A stretch of 64,000 nucleotides of DNA from Celerinatantimonas sp046054195 (lineage in GTDB: Bacteria > Pseudomonadota > Gammaproteobacteria > Enterobacterales > Celerinatantimonadaceae): assembly GCF_046054195.1 (NCBI RefSeq), contig NZ_JBEQCS010000001.1, positions 62,001 through 126,000 of the forward strand, given 5' to 3'. Each line of letters starts with the position of its first letter. Position 1 is the first letter of the stretch. A program made the position numbers and the translations under genes. Of the stretch, positions 8,918 through 17,155 are shown piece by piece. The notes under the pieces are model-generated. The model worked only from the letters and a program-made list of their open reading frames with translations. It was not told the DNA's origin and did not search any database.

Positions 8918-10807
8918 TTATGCGGATTTACGCACTAAATCATGTTTTTTGAGATAAACCAGCAAAAGTGAAATAGCAGCAGGAGTCACCCCAGAAATCC
9001 GCGAGGCCTGGCCTAAGGTTTCAGGTTGCGCTTCTTTGAGTTTGGCCACAACTTCGTTGGACAAACCACTAATTTGGCTAAAATCGATATTATGGGGCAA
9101 CAATGTTTGCTCATGACGCCGAGATTTTTCAATTTCTTCAAGTTGACGTTTGATGTAACCATCATATTTAACCTGAACTTCAACCTGTTCGGCGGCACTT
9201 GGCTGCGTGATGCCAGGACCAAATAAATCCAGAGACATCAGTTTGTTATAGGTCATCTCAGGGCGACGTAAAATCTCTTCTAGACGGTGCTCACGGTTAA
9301 GTGGATTTTTCAAAAGCGGATTTAGCTTGTCAATTCCAGGGGTGCGCGGATGAACTAACGTTGAGCGCAGCCGTTGACGCTCTTGTTCAACAGCTTCGAT
9401 TTTATCGTTAAACAGTTGCCAGCGATGATCATCGACCATTCCGAGTTTACGGCCAATTGGAGTTAAACGAATGTCGGCATTATCTTCACGCAGCAATAAA
9501 CGATATTCTGCGCGGCTGGTGAACATGCGGTAAGGTTCTTTCGTACCTAATGTTGAAAGATCGTCAATTAACACCCCAACGTAAGACTCTTCACGCCGTG
9601 GTGCCCAACCTTCTTCATCCCAAGCCATACGAGCGGCGTTGAGCCCGGCAATTAAACCTTGCGCACCCGCTTCTTCATAACCGGTTGTCCCATTGATTTG
9701 GCCGGCAAAAAATAGTCCTTGAATGTGTTTGTTTTCAAGGGTCATTTTCAGATCGCGAGGGTCAAAATAATCATATTCAATTGCATACCCAGGACGCAGA
9801 ATATGCGCGTTTTCCAAGCCTTTAATGGAATGTACAAGCTCGACTTGAACATCAAACGGCAGGCTGGTGGAGATCCCATTTGGATAAACTTCGTTAGTGG
9901 TTAACCCTTCCGGTTCCATGAAGATCTGATGGCTATCTTTGTCAGCAAAGCGGGTTATTTTATCTTCAATTGACGGGCAATAGCGCGGACCGACCCCTTC
10001 GATCACACCGGTAAACATTGGGCTGCGATCCAATCCACCTTTGATGATCTCGTGGGTTTTTAAATTGGTATGCGCGATATAACACGGGATCTGCTCTGGA
10101 TGATCGTTGCGATTGCCAATAAACGAAAATACGGGCTCAGGATTATCACCAGGCTGCTCTTTCATCACCGAGTAATCAATGGTTCGTCCATCGATCCGTG
10201 GAGGCGTGCCTGTTTTTAAACGGCTGATTCGAAGTGGTAATTCATGTAAGCGCTCAGCTAAACGCTGCGCTGGTGGATCGCCTGCTCGGCCACCTGCGTA
10301 GTTATCTAAGCCAATATGAATGCGTCCAGCCAAAAACGTTCCAACGGTTAATACAACCGTTTTGGCATGAAAAGTTAAGCCGCTTTGAGTTACAACGCCA
10401 GTTACCTTCTCACCTTCAACCACTAAGTCATCACAGGCTTGTTGGAACAGGTATAAATTAGGCTGGTTTTCCAGCATTTGGCGAACGGCTGCTTTGTATA
10501 GAATTCTATCTGCTTGGGCCCTGGTTGCTCGAACAGCTGGGCCTTTGCTTGAATTAAGGGTACGAAATTGAATGCCACCACGATCAGCAGCTTGTGCCAT
10601 GATCCCGCCCATTGCATCAATCTCTTTAACCAGATGTCCCTTGCCGATCCCACCAATAGCTGGATTACAGGACATTTGTCCAAGTGTTTCAATATTGTGT
10701 GTTAGGAGCAGTGTTTTACGCCCCATTCGAGCTGCAGCACTAGCAGCTTCTGTGCCGGCATGACCGCCACCAACCACGATCACGTCAAACTGCTGATTTA
10801 AGAACAT
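8918..10807 (-). CDS. mnmG: tRNA uridine-5-carboxymethylaminomethyl synthase, MnmG subunit
   Basis: FAD-dependent MnmG (GidA) works with MnmE to install (carboxymethyl)aminomethyl at U34 of several tRNAs. The 629 residues match the E. coli length. The dinucleotide-binding GGGHAG is at residues 13-18, the conserved GTFLAGRIHIG is near residue 155, and the helical C-terminal MnmE/tRNA-binding region ends with TPAAISLLLVYLK. It is transcribed away from oriC, which lies directly upstream; its partner mnmE is at 22.0 kb. Confidence 0.97.
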   Translation of the reverse strand: MFLNQQFDVIVVGGGHAGTEAASAAARMGRKTLLLTHNIETLGQMSCNPAIGGIGKGHLVKEIDAMGGIMAQAADRGGIQFRTLNSSKGPAVRATRAQADRILYKAAVRQMLENQPNLYLFQQACDDLVVEGEKVTGVVTQSGLTFHAKTVVLTVGTFLAGRIHIGLDNYAGGRAGDPPAQRLAERLHELPLRISRLKTGTPPRIDGRTIDYSVMKEQPGDNPEPVFSFIGNRNDHPEQIPCYIAHTNLKTHEIIKGGLDRSPMFTGVIEGVGPRYCPSIEDKITRFADKDSHQIFMEPEGLTTNEVYPNGISTSLPFDVQVELVHSIKGLENAHILRPGYAIEYDYFDPRDLKMTLENKHIQGLFFAGQINGTTGYEEAGAQGLIAGLNAARMAWDEEGWAPRREESYVGVLIDDLSTLGTKEPYRMFTSRAEYRLLLREDNADIRLTPIGRKLGMVDDHRWQLFNDKIEAVEQERQRLRSTLVHPRTPGIDKLNPLLKNPLNREHRLEEILRRPEMTYNKLMSLDLFGPGITQPSAAEQVEVQVKYDGYIKRQLEEIEKSRRHEQTLLPHNIDFSQISGLSNEVVAKLKEAQPETLGQASRISGVTPAAISLLLVYLKKHDLVRKSA

Positions 10808-10879
10808 CTGATTAACCCCATAAATCTCTAATGATCCCTTATGTAAGGGGGTGTGTATTCTACCGATTTAATGGCTCAG

Positions 10880-11200
10880 AAGAAACGATCAATTTTTTAT
10901 AGGATCAGCTTAAAGATCGTTATTAATTATATAAGATCTTATTTAAAGATCTTTTTTATTAGATCTACTACTAAGGGGACGGTTTTCTGTGATTAACTGG
11001 AAAAAAATGCTTTAGATCATTAGTTTATATCAGATCAAAAGATGTGCTTAACCTTTGATCTGATCGCGTAGAAGCTGGGATCAAGATCCTTACTTATCCA
11101 CAGCAGATCGGCAGTCCTAAGTTATCCATAGGAATAACATTGCTCAGATCAGAGGATATTGATCCCGTTATTCACAATTTATTCGCTGATTGTGGATATA
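10880..11200. other. oriC: chromosomal replication origin oriC
   Basis: The mnmG-mioC gap holds fifteen GATC (Dam/SeqA) sites between 10887 and 11164. Three AT-rich 13-mer-like repeats begin with GATC at 10915, 10935 and 10948, on the mnmG side, where the unwinding element lies in E. coli. DnaA boxes: a perfect TTATCCACA at 11094-11102 followed by CAGATCG, resembling E. coli R4; TTATCCATA at 11122-11130; TTATTCACA at 11168-11176; TGTGGATAT (reverse) at 11191-11199; and a degenerate TGTGATTAA at 10988-10996, where R1 would be. Composition and layout match the enterobacterial/vibrio origin class. Boundaries are approximate. Confidence 0.93.
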
Positions 11201-11650
11201 TTATTGAGCTTCCAATACATTTCGCCAACCAGGAAGCCATTCTAATGCTGCATCTTCAGGTACGGGTTGCTCTTCAGCATCAATTTCTAAGCGATCACCA
11301 ATGCGTGTTGCACCTAGTTTGCTAAGCAGTTCATCCATATGTCGTCCAGCCTGACAGTACGTGTCATATTGGCTAGAGCCTAACGCAATAATGCCGTATT
11401 TAACTTTACTAAGGTCAGGGCTTTTTGCTTCAAGTTGGTCAACAAAGGGCTGAATATTATCAGGAAAATCACCAGCGCCGTGAGTTGATGTACAAACTAA
11501 CCAGATATGGCTGCCATCGGTTGTAAGTTCTTTTAAGTCGGCATCCAGATGTTGTGTTACCTGGTGTTTGTCCATTAAATTCTGTTCTAATTCGTCGGCT
11601 ACATATTCAGCTGCACCCATCATAGATCCCACGATGAGATCAATGTCCAT
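11201..11650 (-). CDS. mioC: FMN-binding flavodoxin-like protein MioC
   Basis: Flavodoxin-fold electron carrier; the E. coli protein binds FMN and supports biotin synthase in vitro. The 149 residues include GSMMGAAEYVADEL near the N-terminus (the phosphate-binding loop, with GSMMGA in place of the T/S-rich loop of flavodoxin), STHGAGDFPDN (about residues 55-65) and GSSQYDTYCQAG. GAGGAG lies ahead of the ATG. The gene reads into oriC, as in E. coli, where mioC transcription affects initiation. Its final bases overlap the last DnaA-box-like element. Confidence 0.93.
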   Translation of the reverse strand: MDIDLIVGSMMGAAEYVADELEQNLMDKHQVTQHLDADLKELTTDGSHIWLVCTSTHGAGDFPDNIQPFVDQLEAKSPDLSKVKYGIIALGSSQYDTYCQAGRHMDELLSKLGATRIGDRLEIDAEEQPVPEDAALEWLPGWRNVLEAQ

Positions 11651-11695
11651 AACGGCTCCTCACTCAAAAAGAAGATAAAAATAAACGCATATTTT

Positions 11696-11912
11696 TGTGG
11701 ATGAATATTTTCTCGTTAGCTATTTTCCACAAAATGCTGTTGCGACTATAAATTAAGATCGAATAAAAGTCACAGTTGATCCACATTTTGTGCACCTGAT
11801 ATTCGCTTGGTTAAATCAACTGATCAAGTGCGAAGATCCTGATGTTGTGATCACTTTTATGATCACTTATCCCAAAAGAGATAAAAATCTGCCTGTGTAA
11901 AAGTCGGTGATC
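11696..11912. promoter_or_regulatory. second cluster of DnaA-box-like and GATC sites upstream of mioC
   Basis: Three one-mismatch DnaA boxes lie just upstream of mioC: TGTGGATGA (reverse) at 11696-11704, TTTTCCACA at 11723-11731 and TGATCCACA at 11777-11785. About seven GATC sites follow between 11757 and 11912, including two TGATCACTT copies near 11848-11868. In E. coli the mioC promoter carries a DnaA box that represses it; this arrangement may do the same or may extend the origin. The rest of 11651-12030 shows no gene. Confidence 0.5.
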
Positions 11913-12030
11913 AATTCAACTGCGCTTAAAAATTTTTTTAGTTTTTCTGCACGAAAATCGCAATCTTTGGACAAAAACTGATGTTTGGCCAAAAAAATAT
12001 TGAGCTCTTGGGCGGTAAACAGGCATAAAA

Positions 12031-12059
12031 AAACCGATATCACAGATTGATATCGGTTT
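12031..12059. terminator. bidirectional Rho-independent terminator
   Basis: An 11-bp perfect stem (12031-12041 with 12049-12059) and a 7-base loop, with A- and T-runs on both sides. It lies just after the ABC-transporter ATPase gene on the minus strand. Confidence 0.85.
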
Positions 12060-12082
12060 TAAAACGGGCTCTTTTGTTAAAA

Positions 12083-12820
12083 TTAGCCGTTAGCCACCTG
12101 ATTTAAAAAACGCTTTAAGCGTGGGTCTTGAGGGGCATCAAATATTGCTTGGGGTGTTCCTTGCTCAACAATATTGCCTTCGGCCATAAAGATCACTCGG
12201 TCTGCAACATCTTTGGCAAACTGCATTTCGTGAGTCACGATAGCCATTGTTTGGTGGCGCTGGGCGAGTTTTTTCATCAATGCGAGTACTTCACCAACCC
12301 ATTCTGGATCAAGCGCTGAGGTTGGCTCATCAAACAATAATATCTCTGGCTCTAAAACCATTGCTCGAGCAATTCCGACCCGCTGCTGCTGACCGCCTGA
12401 GAGCGCCGCCGGATATGCATCGCCTTTATCGGCTAGACCAATATCTGCGAGGATCTGGTCTGCTATTTTTAAGGCGTCTTTGCGATTTTTTTTCTGTACG
12501 GTGATGAGCCCTTCGGCAATATTTGCGCGAGCGGTCATGTGGGCGAACAATGCATAGTTTTGAAAGACAAACCCGCAAGCGCGGCGCAGCGCTAAAATGT
12601 CACTGCGTTTGGCTTTGGTTACATCAACCGAATGAGAACCTATCGTAATCTGGCCCTGATTGGGCTTTTCTAAAAAGTTAATGCAGCGCAGTAAGGTTGA
12701 TTTGCCAGTCCCGCTGGAGCCAATAATACAGACGATTTCACCTTTATCGATACTCAGATCGATTCCTTTGAGGATCTCACTATCTCCAAAGCTTTTGTGT
12801 AAATTGGTTATCTTAATCAT
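12083..12820 (-). CDS. polar amino acid (cystine-like) ABC transporter, ATP-binding protein
   Basis: ATPase of a high-affinity amino acid importer, in the GlnQ/TcyN family. The 245 residues contain Walker A GSSGTGKST (about 34-42), signature ALSGGQQQR, Walker B ILLFDEPTSALD and the switch histidine in IVTHEM. Its ATG overlaps the permease stop by four bases. The last gene of a three-gene unit (binding protein, permease, ATPase), it ends at a strong terminator. I believe a similar three-gene unit lies near rpmH in Vibrio. Cystine is the best substrate guess; other polar amino acids remain possible. Confidence 0.9.
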   Translation of the reverse strand: MIKITNLHKSFGDSEILKGIDLSIDKGEIVCIIGSSGTGKSTLLRCINFLEKPNQGQITIGSHSVDVTKAKRSDILALRRACGFVFQNYALFAHMTARANIAEGLITVQKKNRKDALKIADQILADIGLADKGDAYPAALSGGQQQRVGIARAMVLEPEILLFDEPTSALDPEWVGEVLALMKKLAQRHQTMAIVTHEMQFAKDVADRVIFMAEGNIVEQGTPQAIFDAPQDPRLKRFLNQVANG

Positions 12821-13488
12821 CTCTGGTACGCCTTATTTAACTGTTTTTCAGCCCAGATCTGGACGCGTGTCATGATAAGCACGACGACCCAGTAGATAAT
12901 TGCCACGGCTAAAAAAGCTTCGAGATATTTAAAGCTTGAAGCGGCTTCAAGTTTTGCCTGCGCCATGATCTCTGCAACGCCAAGGGTAAATGCCAGCGAT
13001 GTTGATTTGATCATATCGATAAAGTAGTTCACCAACGATGGAAAGGCGATACGCGCAGCCTGCGGCAAAATGATGCGGCGCATGGCCTGTGGCGTGGTCA
13101 TCCCAATCGATAAGCTGGCTTCCATTTGGCTGCGATCAATCCCTAAAATGGCGGCTCGAATGCTTTCAGCCATATAAGAGGTAAAGTGCAGCGTTAGAGC
13201 TATCACCGCTGCGGTAAAGGCATCTATGCCCACCAGCGATGGAAACAGCTGAGGTAGTCCGTAGAAAAACAGAAACATCTGTACCAATAGCGGTGTCCCA
13301 CGGAAAAAGCTGATATAGAGCTGACTGAGCGGGTCCAGAATTGGGATGCGAAAAATGCGAATATTGGCGATTAAAATTGCCAATATTAGGGCAAAGAACA
13401 TCCCTAAAACCGACATTTCCATCGTAGTGCTCAGATATTTGAGCAAAATTGGAAACAGATGGAGCATGTATGCAAAATCAAAATTCAT
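12817..13488 (-). CDS. polar amino acid (cystine-like) ABC transporter, permease
   Basis: Inner-membrane permease of the HisM/GlnP/TcyL family, 223 residues with about five helices. The cytoplasmic EAA loop that docks the ATPase reads EASLSIGMTTPQAMRRIILPQA (residues about 143-164). The FFRGTPLLVQMFLFFYGLPQ segment near residue 63 is typical of amino acid permeases. AGAGG precedes the ATG. Four-base overlap with the ATPase gene implies translational coupling. Confidence 0.9.
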   Translation of the reverse strand: MNFDFAYMLHLFPILLKYLSTTMEMSVLGMFFALILAILIANIRIFRIPILDPLSQLYISFFRGTPLLVQMFLFFYGLPQLFPSLVGIDAFTAAVIALTLHFTSYMAESIRAAILGIDRSQMEASLSIGMTTPQAMRRIILPQAARIAFPSLVNYFIDMIKSTSLAFTLGVAEIMAQAKLEAASSFKYLEAFLAVAIIYWVVVLIMTRVQIWAEKQLNKAYQR

Positions 13489-13534
13489 AATGCCTCTTTT
13501 GGCCTATCTGGCCTTTTGTGTTGTGCTTGGCGAT

Positions 13535-13565
13535 AAAAAAACCCGTCGCAGGCAACGGGTTTTTT
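13535..13565. terminator. hairpin between binding-protein and permease genes
   Basis: ACCCGT (13541-13546 region) pairs with ACGGGT, flanked by an A-run and a T-run (stem 13535-13545 with 13554-13564). It sits inside the ABC operon. It is probably an attenuator or RNA-stabilising hairpin that lets the binding protein be made in excess over the membrane components. Confidence 0.75.
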
Positions 13566-13583
13566 TCAATTGGCCTTAGACGA

Positions 13584-14348
13584 TTACTTGGTAATGTCAG
13601 TATCAAACCATTTTTCAGAGATTTTTTTCAATGTGCCATTTTTACGTAGCTGCGCCAGAGCTTTGTTTACCTGATCGCGCAGTTGACGTCCTTTAGCATT
13701 GTTCACAAATGGCCAAGCATTTTCAATTTTAGAAAACGGTTTGCCTGCCAGTTTTAATGGCAAGTTCGATTTTTTGATCAATTGAGCCGCTGATAGTCGG
13801 TCCATCACGTAGGCATCTGCTCGGCCCATGGCTACAACCTGTTCAACCCCTGTTTCAAAGGTTTTGATTTTGATCGTACCGTTATGTTCTTTGTTATATT
13901 TTTCCAAAATCTGAGCAAAGTTACTGCCTAAGTCAACGGCGACTGTTTTACCGTTCAGATCTTTTAAAGAATGGATATCTTTATTGTCCTTACGAACGGT
14001 AATCTGTACCCCGTCAATCACATATGGGTTTGAAAACAAATATTTTGCTTTGCGCTGTGCGGTGATGGTTATTTGATTTGAAATCGTATTGATTCGACCT
14101 GTTTCTAACAGACCAAATAATCCAGAGAAACTGGCGGTGACAAATTTCACATCATAATTATTTTGCTTGCCAATGGCGTTCCATACATCGACTTCAAAGC
14201 CCTGCAATTTATCATCGCGAACGAAAGTAAATGGAAAGTAACCGCCTGACATGCCTACTTTTACAACTTGTTTCTGGGCAAATGCTGATGGTGCGCAAAC
14301 AGCCATGAGTAAAGTGGCGATTGCAAAAATTTTGCTCCAACGTTTCAT
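13584..14348 (-). CDS. periplasmic amino acid (cystine-like) binding protein
   Basis: Type II periplasmic binding protein of the FliY/TcyJ family. Its 254 residues start with a cleavable signal peptide (MKRWSKIFAIATLLM...APSAFAQ, cleavage after about residue 24). The mature part has GYFPFTF and GFEVDVWNAIGK, the ligand-pocket motifs of this class, and ends in the typical GTLKKISEKWF. AAGGAATAAAG precedes the ATG. First gene of the transporter operon, followed by a hairpin before the permease. Substrate assignment to cystine is by resemblance only. Confidence 0.88.
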   Translation of the reverse strand: MKRWSKIFAIATLLMAVCAPSAFAQKQVVKVGMSGGYFPFTFVRDDKLQGFEVDVWNAIGKQNNYDVKFVTASFSGLFGLLETGRINTISNQITITAQRKAKYLFSNPYVIDGVQITVRKDNKDIHSLKDLNGKTVAVDLGSNFAQILEKYNKEHNGTIKIKTFETGVEQVVAMGRADAYVMDRLSAAQLIKKSNLPLKLAGKPFSKIENAWPFVNNAKGRQLRDQVNKALAQLRKNGTLKKISEKWFDTDITK

Positions 14349-14523
14349 AAATTCTTTATTCCTTCATAGTGACTAATGCCATTATAAACATGACCATTTT
14401 ATTCAATTATTCCATTTTGTTATTAAAATGATTATTTACATATAGGTTAATAACAATGTGGTTGCATGATTAGGCTATAAATAGAGCAAGGGTCGATTTT
14501 ATAAACTCAATCAATGCAGGAGC

Positions 14524-15066
14524 ATGAGCGCTATGCAACGGTTTTCATCTTGGACGATTGGGCTGCACTGGTTGTCAGTTATTTTAGTGGTTGGTGCTTA
14601 TGTTTGTATCAACTTAAAGGATATGATTCTCGATCACCGAATGAGTGAACTGCTGCGCGTTGCACATTTTAATTGTGGCGGCTTGTTATGGTTGGTGATG
14701 ATAGCGCGCTTTATGGTGTTTATTCGGCGCTCTAAAGAGGTCGTTATTGTTCCGCCAATTAGCCAGTTGCAACGGATTGCCTCGAAAATTATGCATTGGC
14801 TGATGTTTCTCTGCTTTTTGAGCTTGCCGGTGTTGGGGGTTTTATCACTGGCTTTGCAGCAAGAATCGTGGCCTTTTTTGGGAATTATGACACCTGTTTT
14901 AGGTGAAGATTTTAAAACATCTGTGCAGCTTCATAAGCTTCATGAATTGATAGCTAATACGGGCTATTTTTTAGTGGGGTTGCATAGCTTAGCGGCGCTT
15001 TTTCATCATTTTATTCGAAAAGACAATACATTAGTTAGAATGCTGCCATACAAAAAAGCTCGCTGA
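14524..15066 (+). CDS. cytochrome b561 family protein
   Basis: Inner-membrane dihaem cytochrome b561 of the bacterial CybB/YodB type, passing electrons from the quinone pool; the physiological partner is unknown. Its 180 residues hold four membrane helices with histidines in or near each one: GLHW (residue 15), VAHFN, KIMHW and LHxxHE...GLHS. Start ATG 14524 follows CAGGAGC; a second ATG three codons later is possible. Monocistronic, ending at a long hairpin. Confidence 0.85.
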   Translation: MSAMQRFSSWTIGLHWLSVILVVGAYVCINLKDMILDHRMSELLRVAHFNCGGLLWLVMIARFMVFIRRSKEVVIVPPISQLQRIASKIMHWLMFLCFLSLPVLGVLSLALQQESWPFLGIMTPVLGEDFKTSVQLHKLHELIANTGYFLVGLHSLAALFHHFIRKDNTLVRMLPYKKAR

Positions 15067-15074
15067 AGAGGTTT

Positions 15075-15103
15075 AAGAAGAAGCTCAAGGCGAGCTTCTT
15101 CTT
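15075..15103. terminator. hairpin between convergent b561 and Spy-like genes
   Basis: A 12-bp perfect stem (15075-15086 with 15092-15103) with a 5-base loop lies between two converging genes. T-runs are short, so termination may be partly structure-driven. Confidence 0.7.
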
Positions 15104-15109
15104 CGCCGT

Positions 15110-15625
15110 TTATTGCATTGGGCCTGGCATAAAGCCACAATTTGGTTTGGCCATCATCTCTTTTAATTTGGCTTTTTGTGCGTTGGTTAGCACGGAAATT
15201 TGTTTGTGCATAAATTCAGCACGTTCAATCGCATGATGTTGCATCCATTTTTCTGCTTGGTGATGCTGTTGCTGCGCCATTTGCTGCATATCGTGAGCGA
15301 ACTTCTCTTTGTCGAAATGATCGCTAAACATCATCTGTTGCATCTGTTTAAATGGCTTGTCCATTTTCGGACCTGGCCCTTTGTGTTTAAAATCACCATG
15401 ATGCTCTTTCATCATATTGACTTGTAAGTCAAATAACTTAGCTTTTTGCTCTGTGGTTAGATTCAGTGTCGCCAGTGCTGCCATGAATCCACCTGGGCCT
15501 GCACAAAACTGCATCGGGCCACCCATTGGGCCTGGATGGTTCATTTGTCCTCGGGCAAAGCTTGTAGTGCTCATTAAAAGTGGCACTATACCTGCTGCCA
15601 GAGCAATTTTTATCGATGTTTTCAT
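15110..15625 (-). CDS. Spy/CpxP-like periplasmic stress protein
   Basis: LTxxQ-family periplasmic protein. Family members Spy and CpxP are chaperones or Cpx regulators; others bind metals. The 171 residues begin with a signal peptide (cleavage after ...TTSFA, about residue 24). Two LTxxQ repeats follow, LTTEQ (about residue 55) and LTNAQ (about 147), one in each half. The middle is unusually rich in His and Met (MQQMAQQQHHQAEKWMQHH), compatible with metal binding. AGGGA precedes the ATG. Confidence 0.8.
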   Translation of the reverse strand: MKTSIKIALAAGIVPLLMSTTSFARGQMNHPGPMGGPMQFCAGPGGFMAALATLNLTTEQKAKLFDLQVNMMKEHHGDFKHKGPGPKMDKPFKQMQQMMFSDHFDKEKFAHDMQQMAQQQHHQAEKWMQHHAIERAEFMHKQISVLTNAQKAKLKEMMAKPNCGFMPGPMQ

Positions 15626-15736
15626 CTATGTATCCCTGTTTAGTCGTCATCTCGATACTAAGTTTAGCGTTAAAGGTGTAAAGCTCGGCTAAGCCATGTA
15701 AAGTTATGAAAAATCCTTGTCACAAAGCAGATCATT

Positions 15737-16216
15737 ATGCAGTTTATTGCCAGTATTCCAAATGGATTGGTGCAATTGGCCAGCTGGCCTACGAATGCTC
15801 AGGAAACCCAGCTTTTTGCAGGTCCCAACCTTTCGTGGCCTTTAAGTGTGAGCAAATTGCTTGATAGTGAGCAAGGCGGTTGGGCTCGTATGCTGATTGA
15901 TGGTGAGCAACTGTTAGGTTACTGTCAGCTTAAACCCTGTAGTAAAGGCAGTATTCGGTTATGTCGGGTGATTGTTCATCCACAACATCGGCGCCAAGGA
16001 CTGGGTCGATTGTTAATCGCTCATGCGATTGGATTTGCTCGGGATCAACTTCGTGTAAAAAGAATGGAATTAGGGGTTTATCAACACAACCAAATTGCGT
16101 TTAATCGTTATCAATATTTTGGTTTTAAAACGATTCACCAGAGCACTGTTGCATCCAATGATGGTAGCCAATGGACCATCGTGGAGATGGAAAAACACTT
16201 AGATCTTCACGGATGA
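15737..16216 (+). CDS. GNAT family N-acetyltransferase
   Basis: Predicted acetyl-CoA-dependent N-acetyltransferase of unknown substrate. The 159 residues include motif A, IVHPQHRRQGLGRLLIAHA (about residues 84-102; the R-x-x-G-x-G pyrophosphate loop), and motif B with YQHNQIAFNRYQYFGFK, where Asn and Tyr usually assist catalysis. No clear Shine-Dalgarno lies before the ATG. It is upstream of the hydrolase gene on the same strand, 96 bases away. Confidence 0.82.
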   Translation: MQFIASIPNGLVQLASWPTNAQETQLFAGPNLSWPLSVSKLLDSEQGGWARMLIDGEQLLGYCQLKPCSKGSIRLCRVIVHPQHRRQGLGRLLIAHAIGFARDQLRVKRMELGVYQHNQIAFNRYQYFGFKTIHQSTVASNDGSQWTIVEMEKHLDLHG

Positions 16217-16312
16217 GAATACATCAAGTTATGAATTCGCATCTAAGCTGTATAAATGAGGATTTTTCGCTTTTGCTCAAACACGCAAAAGATATCTGGT
16301 AGGGATAAAGTT

Positions 16313-17059
16313 ATGACAGAGCAACAACAGATACTGGATAATCTGAGCCCCGTTGTCCTGATTCGAGGATTGTTAGGCGAGCATTATTATTGGCAGCATT
16401 TTCAACAGATGCTTGAGCAAACGCTGCAGCGTAAAGTGATTTTGGTTTCACTTCGCGAGCAATTGAGCAGCCAAACGCAGAGCTCAGCAGCCTTAGTTGA
16501 AACTTTTCGTGACCTGCTTTATTCACAAACCCAAAGTCATCAATGTCATGTCGTCAGTTTATCGCTCGGGGCAAATGCTGCGCTTTATTGGCAACAACAA
16601 TTTAGTGATGAGGTGAAAAGCGTAACATTGATTAACCCGCTGGTGATTGATAAAACGCAGCGCTGGCATCCACTACTTTGGTGGTTGTTGAGCAAAATTG
16701 TCGTTTTGTCCATGTTCACATCGAGCCACTCTAAACGCTGGTTTAAACGTTTATCAGCATGGCCGGGATTGCATCCAGAACTCATTGAACAGCCAAGCGC
16801 TTTATCGTTGCACAGTTGGCAACTGGTGAAACAGTTTAAGCTGTTTATCAAAGCTAGCTGCTCGTTTTCACCCAAAGTAGCGCTGCAGCTATTAGTTTCT
16901 CGCCATGATCATTGGATTAGCGCCTCATTAAGCTATCGTCTGGCCGCAATTTGGCAAGCGCCACTCTTTCCACATCTAAGCGGTGGGCATGATTTGGCGT
17001 TGGATGACCCTCGTTGGGTTTGTGAAAAACTAACCGATTGGGTGACGCATTACGATTAA
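16313..17059 (+). CDS. alpha/beta hydrolase-like protein, function unknown
   Basis: I read 248 residues from ATG 16313, preceded by AGGGATAAAG. An upstream in-frame ATG at 16256 has no such site. VVLIRGLLGEHYYW near residue 15 resembles the oxyanion strand-loop of alpha/beta hydrolases. The nucleophile elbow reads S82-L-S84-L-G86 instead of GxSxG. Asp199 (SRHDHW) and His226 (GGHDL) could complete a triad. No signal peptide. Possibly a lipase- or thioesterase-like enzyme; the substrate cannot be inferred. Confidence 0.65.
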   Translation: MTEQQQILDNLSPVVLIRGLLGEHYYWQHFQQMLEQTLQRKVILVSLREQLSSQTQSSAALVETFRDLLYSQTQSHQCHVVSLSLGANAALYWQQQFSDEVKSVTLINPLVIDKTQRWHPLLWWLLSKIVVLSMFTSSHSKRWFKRLSAWPGLHPELIEQPSALSLHSWQLVKQFKLFIKASCSFSPKVALQLLVSRHDHWISASLSYRLAAIWQAPLFPHLSGGHDLALDDPRWVCEKLTDWVTHYD

Positions 17060-17155
17060 TCAGCCAGCTATTTTCAAAGGGCTTTCTTTACTTTCTTAAT
17101 ATTCCATCCCATGCTTTGGCATAACTGCGCAAATTCATCTTGTTAGCTAAGGAGC

